A DNA stretch of 64,000 bases, taken from the NCBI GenBank assembly GCA_000787465.1, contig JSYX01000012.1, positions 1 through 64,000 of the forward strand, in the 5' to 3' direction. Shown here piece after piece: positions 49,447 through 58,279 of this stretch (position 1 is the stretch's first letter; each line of letters starts with the position of its first letter). Origin of the DNA: Thermomucor indicae-seudaticae. Lineage: Eukaryota > Mucoromycota > Mucoromycetes > Mucorales > Lichtheimiaceae. Under the pieces are notes generated by a model that saw only the letters and a list, made by a program, of their open reading frames with translations, did not search any database and had not been told where the DNA came from. The translations under genes were made by a program, and so were the position numbers.

Positions 49447-52400
49447 GTGTCACTGATTATCCTGGCGGGCGTCATTCTCAGAGACAAATATGCATCAATT
49501 AACGACATTGTCTTATTTACTGTTGCGGACACAACGAAGAACGATCCTGATATCGTGCATGGCATTTGGAAGGAGTCAACTACTTACGTAAATACCATGG
49601 TGGCAGATCTGACCTACCATGTACGATACGTTGTTGCCCAAGTGTCCAAGTCTGTTGCGCGCAACGAATCGACAAAGACAGCAACCGTCGAAGATAAATA
49701 GAGATGTCGGATCTCAATAATACGATCAATGCCATGGTAGATGAGGTACGTTACATGCGCTCGTGTCCACATGCTTCAAGAATAATATACTAATAGAGGT
49801 AAAACAGCTACCCACTTTTGCTACAGAGGTCACGCGTGTGTCACGGGAGTATGGAACATAGGACATCGTGGAGATCGAGCAGTTGTAAAAAATTGCGGAC
49901 GGAGAGTGGGGCGACATTACGGACAACGTGATTGCGATGGCAGCCAAACTTGCGGCTCAAGTTTCGTCTATTGCTGGCGTGAGGAAACCTGCGGCCAGGG
50001 CAGCTTGTCTAAAAGGATCAGCGAAATTCTTGATTTGAAGATACGGTCGATGATATGGTGAGCTAGCTCGAGTCTCTTGGACAGCAGTAACGTGTGCAGC
50101 GTCACAAACCAGCCATTGTTCCCGACGTTTGAGTGGCACTTGGAAAGATCTGAAGGCTTGCGTCAATCATTGGCTCCTGATCTGAAAACACAATCGCGAT
50201 CGATTGCTCAAGCGACCAAAGCTGTAGCCAACGGGGATCTTTGACGAAAACTTTTGAAATCGAAACGTGTGGTGAGATTCTTGAGCTCAAGGATATCATG
50301 AATGACACGGCAGATCGGCTTCCATTATTTGGTTCTGAAGTGACAAGAGTAGCCAATGATGCTGAAAAGGAGGGTCAACTGGGTTTACAAGCTACTGTGC
50401 AAGGCGAGGCGGTTACTTGGCATGAACTGAAAGACAATGTATATATTATGGCCGCAAATTCGACGAACCAAGCTCGACAGACAGAAGAAGCACTAAGGCT
50501 GCGGCTCTTGAAGACCTGGAAAAGAAGGTTGAACTTGAAAGTTATGAATATACCCTTGAACCCAAAAAATATCGTGAACAACATGTTTGATCAACGACGG
50601 ATTTGCGCATCAGAAGTGACCCATGTCTCAGAAGAAATAGTCACTAAAGACGAATCTGGCTATCAGGCAGTTGTTCGTGGTGTAACGGGCATGTGGAACG
50701 AGTTAGTGAATGTCAGGAATACCATGGCCACCAATCGGAAGACGCAAGTGCGATCCATTGCATAGATCACGTAGGTTGTCGCTCTTGGCGGCCTGAGCAA
50801 GAAGATCGAGGTCGAGATGCGCGGCAGGTTCTTGAAGTTAAAGAATATTCACAATGGTGTCGTGAATCAACCTCAAGTGTTTTCTTTTGGAGGGATGCCA
50901 GTGTCAAAGGAGGCTGGCATGAAGGGCAGGCTTTGGTGCACAACGTAGCGGATCTCGCAGTCAATGTGAACCAGATGGCTGCCAACTTAGACTACCCAGG
51001 TGCTGCCGATCGTAGAAATGAAATATTCGGCGCGAGTTTTAGTGTAAAACTCAACTGAGGCGTTCTATACTCTTAAGACTGAACTTCGAGTGGTTCGTGC
51101 TAGAAATTCGACTATGTCGTCCGAGCAGTAGCCCTTCGGATATATAAAGCACGTCTTCATACCGTTCAATTCGGTTTATGTAAAAAAAAAGCTCGCATGT
51201 TTGGGCTGTCGTACGGAAACTGCAGACTATATGTGTTATACCGGTATTTTGAGGTATCCTGTGGTAAATACGTTTTGATGGCACGCGTAAAACTAATTTA
51301 GAGCTGCCACATGGTCTGGTAGCTAAGCATAATTGTGTTCGAAAGGGAAAGGGTAGAAGGTTAACTTGCGCAAAAACACTGGACTAAGTAAGTCGCGGGT
51401 AAATGAATTACCGAAAAACGCGACATCAGACAAACAGACAGACAGCACGTTCACAACAGCGCTCTTTCGAACTCCGATATTACATATCGTATAGAACGCT
51501 AAAAAAGCGATTGTGTACAGAAATCGGAGAAAAAAAGATCCGCGTGGTAACAAAAGGAGAAATTTTGGATTTGAAGAACACGTTCAATGGTACGGTGGTC
51601 CAGTTGGCTCGCAAGACTTATCGACTGAAGTAACACGCGTGTCTTGAGGAGTGAGCATAGAAAGCAAATTATGCTCGCAAAGCAATTGTCCAAGGCGTAG
51701 CGGGCACCTGCACGAATTTTATTGATAGCGTGAGCATGGCGGCGGGCAATTAAGGACTCAGCTGTGACCGGTTGCTGCAGTTAGTACAACAGTGGTCAAA
51801 GGACGTCTTCGAAGGAAGATTGATGTCGAGGTTCACAGCGAGATTTTCGAGCTAAACTGCGTGAACTGACCATGCTATTGGCGAAGTTCTTTCTTAAATC
51901 GATCTCTTCCCAGGAATACTGTGAAACCCGATGATGAACCGGCTCCGTGTTTTTGCGGATCAAGTGACTTGTCTCGCAAACGAAGTCAGTGTGAAGGCAA
52001 GCTTGCTTGCCAAGCTATTGTTTCCACTGTCAATGATACCTGGAAAACTTGAAGGACCAGTTTCGAGCTACTGCAGCTGCATGTAAAACAGTGGCACAAG
52101 GAGATCTATCGAGAAAAATCGAGCGGAAATGCAAATTCCAGAATTGACGAACACAACTAATATGCTAGCGGATCTGTCGAATTCTTTTGCCTTCGAGGTT
52201 ATAAGAGTGGCGCGAAGGTTGGAACAGAAGGAAACCTGGGTATGGAAGCCCGGATCAAGGATGTGGGCCTGGCAGGAAATAACGAGCAATGTGTATACTA
52301 TGACTTCCTATCCTACAACACAAATGCGCGCTTCCGGGGAGCTCTCAGCTGCTTCACAGGCGTCTGGTCAAATGAATGTGCTGAAGCAAAGGTTAACCAG

Positions 52401-53370
52401 ACGGTTGGCTTCTTGAGGCATGCTGTTCGAAGGAACAATCAGCCAAGGTAAACTGCTGAAATGGTCAATCGACTGAAGGGCGAGCTTTCGGCTATACGGG
52501 TATCGGTACCTGTCACGACAAGTTGAAAGTCGTTTTCGTTGCTGTCGAATTAAGCAAACAGAACCATAACGTAGGTTGAACCCTATTCACAGCCAACAAT
52601 GAACATGTCATTAACTCTTCGCTTTTTTTAGACGTGAATACGGCAATATTGGTCTCGGTTTATCGATATCGAAGTATCCCGTTGAACTGACTGGCGGTGA
52701 GTTACGACTGGACTCGGCATACGGCGAAGGCTTTCTCACAGTCAAACTATATCGATTCAGATCAAATAATACAGGGTTCGCTGAACAGACGCTAAGTTTT
52801 CCATGGTCCTTGAGCCATGCATGCGGTACACAAGCAGGGATAGGGCTCTGAAACAAAGAAGAAAATCAATCGGCTTGTTTTGGAGAGTACCCGAACTAAA
52901 AGCTTAGAGCATGCAATCTAACCAGTCGATCAATGCGCCAATTCAAGAGTGCACAAGCCGTTCTTTGACATAGTCTTCATTGAAAATATGTAGCAGGCGG
53001 AGATGATACAAGGAACTATACCTCTTTTTCGTTTACGACGCTGATTTTGATCGCACATGGAATAGCTCAAGACTAACATGGAATTGTGCTCTGAATAGGC
53101 ATATCCGGATACACTAATAGCGCAATGAATATGGCGGACCTCTCAGACGCGCTGGGTCTAGCTACAGAGAACGATTCCGCGCTCTCGGGTGACACATGAC
53201 AGACTACACCACTCAGTATTTTATTGGAAGGAGACGATGTTGTGAATTACAAATAGCCATATATTTACTGGACGGGACTGGACATACGGTCAAAGTACTG
53301 TCAAATGGCAAGCTCGCCATCGAATCCTTTGAGTTAAAGCAGCCTAACATGATATTGATGGACGTTTAGA
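49447..53370 (+). pseudogene. Relic of a group III (Nik1/Os-1-type) hybrid histidine kinase with tandem HAMP repeats
   Basis: Intact relatives sense osmotic stress and are the target of fludioxonil. Here only fragments remain, all on the plus strand and in family order. At least seven degraded HAMP units are visible, for example TYVNTMVADLTYHVRYVVAQ (49590), LPTFATEVTRVSREYGT (49810), GEILELKDIMND and GSEVTRVANDAEKEGQLGLQ (50270-50400), ASEVTHVSEE (50610), GLSKKIEVEMRG (50786), KGEILDLKNTFNG (51555) and RRKIDVEVHSEIFELN (51808). The ATPase G2 region (REYGNIGLGLSISK) lies at 52635 and receiver pieces (LSNGKLAIESFELKQ, MILMDV) at 53220-53368. Stops and frameshifts interrupt nearly every unit. 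The HisKA domain and the N and G1 boxes are missing between 52460 and 52620. An insertion splits the array at 51059-51500. It cannot encode a working kinase. Confidence 0.85.
51059..51500. mobile_element. 442-bp non-coding insertion with short inverted ends inside the HAMP array
   Basis: The left end starts GGCGTTCTATAC; the right end is GTATAGAACGCT, its reverse complement with one mismatch. The HAMP relic reads to TTQVLPIVEM just before the left end and resumes at KIRVVTKGEILDLKN just after the right end, so the segment looks inserted. No transposase is visible. A clear target-site duplication was not found, and the ends are only about 12 bp. A sequence block at the right end (51437-51500) recurs at 54331-54382. 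It could be a MITE-like element of an unknown family. Confidence 0.55.
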
Positions 53371-53873
53371 TCTGGTCGCCCCGACCATCGTCATCCGAAT
53401 CTGAATCGGAATCTGCGTCTGTGCTCCGGATACAAGAATAACTGCAATGCCAACATATTCCACACGATGCACAAGCAACAACAGTTATACCGTCTCCGTC
53501 ATCGCCACTTTTCACGTAGAACCGCAATTGACTCGTGGAGATAACTTGCTTTCTTCGTTCTGGTCGTTTATTGATCTTGCAATATCTGTATAAAAATTTT
53601 ATTATGGTTGCTAATAATAATAACTTCTATATGCAAACAATGCAAGCGCTTTTGACTTTTGTGTATACGATGCCGTCAAGAACCTTTGCACATACGGACA
53701 GCTTAAGCTTGTGCGTAATGCTCAAAAATTTATATCATACAAGAACGGATAAATTCCAAGTTCTACTCTCACTGATGCAGCAAATGAAAACGAAAGCTGT
53801 AAATCAGCATACGCTAAAGCATGTGTTCAACTATATCAAATGGCTATGTAAAGCAGCAGTCTCTGTTAAAAAC
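53371..53873. other. Stretch between the kinase relic and the MITE
   Basis: An open frame of 121 codons at 53535-53900 lies here, AT-rich and without motifs, running into the MITE. A short Ser/Glu codon run (SESESESAS) follows the receiver remnant at about 53397. No gene is called. Confidence 0.35.
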
Positions 53874-53875
53874 TA

Positions 53876-54050
53876 CAGTACCCGCGCGATATATCGATAG
53901 GGTCCGTGATGGAAAAATGCGATCGTTATATCAAGAATATCGTTATATCAAGTTGACATACGCCTGGAAAAGCAAATCCGTGATTGAAGAGGTCGATCGG
54001 TATATTGAGAATGTCGATTTATCAAATATCGATATACTGCGCGGGTACTG
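53876..54050. mobile_element. Tc1/mariner-type MITE, 175 bp
   Basis: The left end CAGTACCCGCGC and right end GCGCGGGTACTG are perfect 12-bp inverted repeats that extend imperfectly to about 25 bp (a TATCGATA block on both sides). The element is flanked on both sides by TA (53874-53875 and 54051-54052), the target duplication of Tc1/mariner elements, whose ends typically begin CAGT. The interior is AT-rich, contains repeated short TATATCAAG motifs and has no transposase, so it would depend on a transposase elsewhere. Confidence 0.8.
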
Positions 54051-54330
54051 TATCTTATTAACAATTAGCAAAGCCAGTTTCATGCAAACTCTGAGGGTGC
54101 TCTATATTCCGTCCGCTGTTTTCACAATTGCTGGAAGCCACTGCGGCGGAAAAGTCCGGAATTAGTTAATCAGCATAATGCGGCAGCATAATTGTAGGAG
54201 ATTACCGTATCGTCTATAACTAAGAAGTATCTTAAACAGTCAGCCATAGATCAAGCAATCGCCGCATAGCCCAAGCTAGGTTGTGCCTCGGATAAGCGAT
54301 ACACCGAAAGCCGTGACGGATGGTCAGATA

Positions 54331-54382
54331 GACAGACAGGGCAAATTGTAAAGGCGTTCTTTCAAACTTCGTATAGAACGCC
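54331..54382. repeat. Second copy of the terminal block of the 442-bp element, with a perfect hairpin
   Basis: The block begins GACAGACAG, contains GGCGTTCT and ends AGAACGCC (a perfect 8-bp stem) within GTATAGAACGCC. The same ordered motifs occur at 51437-51500 at the right end of the element that interrupts the kinase relic, with small insertions. It may be a solo end or a shorter family member. Confidence 0.6.
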
Positions 54383-56206
54383 TAGAAACGGTTGCGAAAA
54401 CGATTGAAGATCTTTTTATAACTGTACTAAATTCACCTTTGTTTGCAGTGGAAAGGGGCTTTTGACGCCTACAAATCGAAGCTACGTGGACGACAGGTGC
54501 AAACTGTATCAAGAAACCGTATGCCTTGTCTTTTGAATATTGTGTCAACGCCAGAAAATGCATGCTATGCGGAGTTACACCCGGTTTTTGCTTTTTGTAT
54601 GATATCTAACAGCCAATGCATCGTCTGACTGACAGAAAGGCTCTCCTATGGCAGTCTTTTCCGACATGGATAGATATCGGGATCGGTCAGTTGCAGTTGC
54701 TGATCATCGTTTGAATTAAACTTCAGTCCTTGCTATGAAACTTCTACAAAGTTTACCATCGATTTGCGTTTGAAGACCACAATTTCCTGTAGGGTATGTA
54801 ATTGAAACATTTTAACTTGCAGGAAATGCTCCTGATATGATGAAATAAGAAGGCTTTTTCCAGGTGTATGTACCCTTGGACCGCACTCATTGTTATTAAG
54901 AATTGGCCTAAATGTATACAGCAACCGCTCCCTGTAGTGATAATTGTGTAGTGAACACTTTTTGGTTTTCACGCGGTGATTACAGCACGCAGGTACTGTA
55001 ATGTGATGAAGCCCGTGGCCGGAATAGTCTGGCTTCGTGTTTGAGCACGTTACTATGATGGACATAAGGCCGTCAGAGAAACAGAATCGCTTCATATGCA
55101 AACTATAAAGAGTACTGTTTAAAGCGAAAATTCTTTCAACAGCTGTCAGGAGGATAGTGCGGTTTTACTGTACAGCCTGTTTCGAACAATCCGAAAGACT
55201 ATCCTGGACTCTGGATCGAAATGATAAGCATTTAACTGATTGATAAAAATTAGACACCCATTAAGTAGGACGCTCTTAAATTCATTGTGAATGGTTTATC
55301 CAGTTATTCCTGTCATTCATATGGGAAAAACGCAAGTGGGTAAGTACACCAAGACTGCAAGTCCCGAATACAAATGTAAACAGAGAAGCAGCATTTGACA
55401 GTTATATTGCATCGCACATAATTCCGATGCCATCAAAGCAAATGCAGCAGAAAAAGACATATATTTTCTTCTAGCTCGTCTTGCCGGTAAAACTTCTTCT
55501 TTCCTTGCGATTTTAATTGCTTGGCAGCAATTAAAGCATGTCGTTGTATGTAACTTTAGCTTTATGGCCTGATATTTACGTCGCTCCATAACAGGCTAGA
55601 ATGTCAGCTGAGGAAAGGTGTTCTAGATTCAGAATTATACAAATCTCTTTACAGACACGTGCTGTTGCCACCACCATGAGCATGAACGTCCCACTTTTTG
55701 TCTTTTCCTTCGTTTCCAGAAGTTATTCTTTCTGGTGATCACAGTATGGTCTAAAAACGACAGCTTTTATATGTGAAGTTGGCGGTGGTAATTCATCGGT
55801 CGACCGAAAGTACAGCAGTACTGGTTCTAAGCCGTATTTGGGTACAGGAGAATCTAGACCGCCAGTCTGTATCATGTACGACGGCCTCTTCAGGCGGCAC
55901 AGATCGACTTGTATTCATTGAAAAAGCACTCCATCTCCGACATTATCTCGTAAAAAAATATACGGAAACAAGGCAAATAAATTATTTATATCTATTACAT
56001 TTTTTTACAAACATGTTAAGTGCTTCTACAACTGATGTTCTATTAAAATAATATATGACTAAACATTACGGACGCAATTGATGAGAATGTGTACAAATGA
56101 TTAAAGGTAGCATATGCAATTGAATGTAAATATATATATATTGACGCGGTATTGCAAGTTCAGCTATGTACAGTGAGATTAAAGTAAGATATATATACAG
56201 TTTTTA

Positions 56207-56439
56207 TTGTAACGGTGAATAGTGCGGACCAGCCGCAAAGGGCATATACAAAGGTGATTGCAGTTATATACAATGACAGTAGATACAGGTAATGAATGTA
56301 TGTACAAATGTAGCAGGTATGAAAGTGAGCGAAGATATGTACAATGACGGGATATAGGCAATGCATGTACAGTCAAGTGAAAGCAGAATATAGACAGTCG
56401 TTCTTGTAACGGTGAATAGTGCGGACCAGCCGCAAAGGG
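56207..56439. repeat. Pair of identical 36-bp direct repeats about 200 bp apart
   Basis: The segment at 56207-56242 (starting TTGTAACGGTGAATAGTG) is repeated identically at 56404-56439, and the flanks stay similar (a following ACATACAAAG-type motif, a preceding TTTTATTG or TCGTTCTTG). The sequence between also has recurring TGTACAATGAC-like motifs. This looks like a degenerate minisatellite or tandem duplication rather than coding sequence. Confidence 0.8.
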
Positions 56440-56640
56440 TACATACAAAGAGTCCGAGTACGGAAAGTTTTGGTAGGGCATGACAGTCGAACGCCAGGTG
56501 GGATATACGGGAAAGAGGTATACGTGTTCTTCATCTCTTTCAAAGAGGGACTTGACGGCTCACGTTGTCTTTTTGGTCTCCGGAAGACATAAACAACATC
56601 TTGCAAGAGTTGGTTATTGACTGACGTGTTGAAGTAAAAA

Positions 56641-56660
56641 GGAGGAGGAGGAGGAGGAAG
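56641..56660. repeat. GGA trinucleotide microsatellite
   Basis: A run of six GGA/GAG units in a non-coding AT-rich stretch, continuing an AAAGGAGG lead-in. Simple repeat without implied function. Confidence 0.85.
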
Positions 56661-57990
56661 AAAAGCATATCATCAAAAAGATGTTTATTTATAGAAATTT
56701 TTGATTACTGTCCGGATTGGGAACAGTCGCCGCGGATACTTTTTCCAAGAACAGCATGGTCACGCCATTCAATAATTATAGTGACGTAATTATTTTTAAT
56801 GCATAAAGTTTAGTTAACCTTTTTTGCAGATACATTACGTTTAATGGAACCAATGGGAAACGCATAACGACGAACAGAGTTTCTGACAGAAAAGGGGCAA
56901 TCAAAATCCTCGAGGTCTTTTCTGGTCTACCGAATACTTGGAACTATGGTAAGAGCTATTACTGTCAAGCACTTCCTTTGGTCGGGGTCATTAGCAACTG
57001 AGATTGACGCCAATCCGCTATACAGGTAACTGTAGTTTGATGCATATGAGCTATTGTACGTCTATCAACTTGTTAGGGAATAAGAGGCGCAGCAGCCATG
57101 GACGGAATTAGGATGCTGGGCATAAAGAATACTCTGGATATAACTGAGAAATTAGTGGCGCAGCAAAGAACAAATCAAATATCCACTGTCAGAGAATGTC
57201 GAACGGAAAGCATACAGCGTATGCGGCGCTCTGAAAGGTTGCTTCTTGACAAGAAAGGCTTTGTAATATTACGTGACATGCCATCCAATTTGCTGTGCAA
57301 CGGAGACTCTTCGAGGCTTTTAGATAAACAAAGAAGCACAGTAAGATATCAGCGCTTACTCAGCGAAGAAATATAATTTTATCCACGTTTGACGGTAGCT
57401 TTGAATGGTTTCATATCCGCTGCTCCCGTCATATTGGTTTTTCCTATCAGAACTCTAAAAAAATGCACCTGTTCTAGCACCACAAAAAGCTGTTGCTTAT
57501 AGCACTACGCGTCAGTTTACTTAAGATTACATCTTGTGCCTTGACGATGCTGAAGCATATTGCGGAAGTGCAGTCTGGCAGCGAGATCCCTGGGGACTTG
57601 AGTGATCTTTATGAACGAATGGAGGGTAAGAAAGACGCGTTTGGCACATGATGCGTGTGTTAGTGAAGATGATTTATTTAGCAGCGCGACGAACGGTGCC
57701 AGCTACAACAGCCCTGAATGCCAATGACGTGGCGGGGAACTGTGCAGCCTAATTTATGCAGAATTTACTCCGAACTGTGCCTAGCAGCACAATCTTCTGG
57801 TCTTCTCGTTTGCATTTTTCGACCAGACCTTCTCCTTCACAAGAATGGCATCGAGTTCTCCTCTGAGTGCGGTAAAGACGATGTTGCAGGCGCAGGCGAA
57901 AGGAAAATTGTAGAGGGCCAGCTGCACTGTCCAAAGACAACGAAGTACATGTTTGTCCAAGCGGCGAAGAAGGAAGCAGTGCATCGCAGA

Positions 57991-58113
57991 CTGGACTCCT
58001 CGACTCCATGGACTAGACTACAGTCCAGTCCAGTCCGATGGACTCTCAGTCCAAGTCCTGGCTCTTTGGACTCCCCGCAGTGGACTCAAGTCCGCATCCA
58101 GGCTTCTCGGACT
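57991..58113. repeat. Dense cluster of GGACT/AGTCC motifs
   Basis: Within about 120 bp there are six GGACT and six reverse-complement AGTCC pentamers, mostly at irregular spacing, including a perfect AGTCC triplet at 58022-58036. The local GC content is clearly higher than in the surroundings. The mix of orientations gives many possible short stems. It lies 170-290 bp upstream of the ABC transporter start. Confidence 0.75.
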
Positions 58114-58279
58114 TGTGGTGAATGGTGTAATGGACGACTCGGAAGTGCGGGTGACTCTGCTTTATTGTGGAAGAGAGAGAACCACCGATATTGCTTAACA
58201 GGGTCTACTAGGAGTGGGCTTCATAAATAAACTCAGCACTGCCTTTATCAGGGACCAGTTTCTTGCCCTTAAACGCTCC

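Larger units (their letters stand above)
54053..58279. other. Gene-poor repeat-bearing stretch
   Basis: About 4.2 kb without a gene I can support. Frames at 54733-55101, 55773-56051, 57098-57376 and 57718-58230 show no recognisable motif. The stretch contains several repeats, listed separately. The last few hundred bases must include the promoter of the ABC transporter. Confidence 0.45.

Noticed and set aside
52611..52856. Minus-strand open frame of 81 codons
   Set aside because: The plus strand of the same segment encodes the histidine-kinase ATPase G2 box, so this is a shadow.
53821..54165. 114-codon open frame across the MITE
   Set aside because: It is largely the MITE sequence itself, read through both inverted ends, so it is unlikely to be a gene.
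57098..57376. 92-codon open frame starting MDGIRMLGIK
   Set aside because: No motif, no supporting splice partners, and it lies inside the relic-rich region. Could be chance.
57718..58230. 170-codon open frame on the plus strand before the ABC transporter
   Set aside because: It overlaps the GGACT motif cluster, reads Ser/Pro/Arg-rich in a GC-rich patch and shows no domain. The ABC similarity begins only after it, at 58280, in another context.
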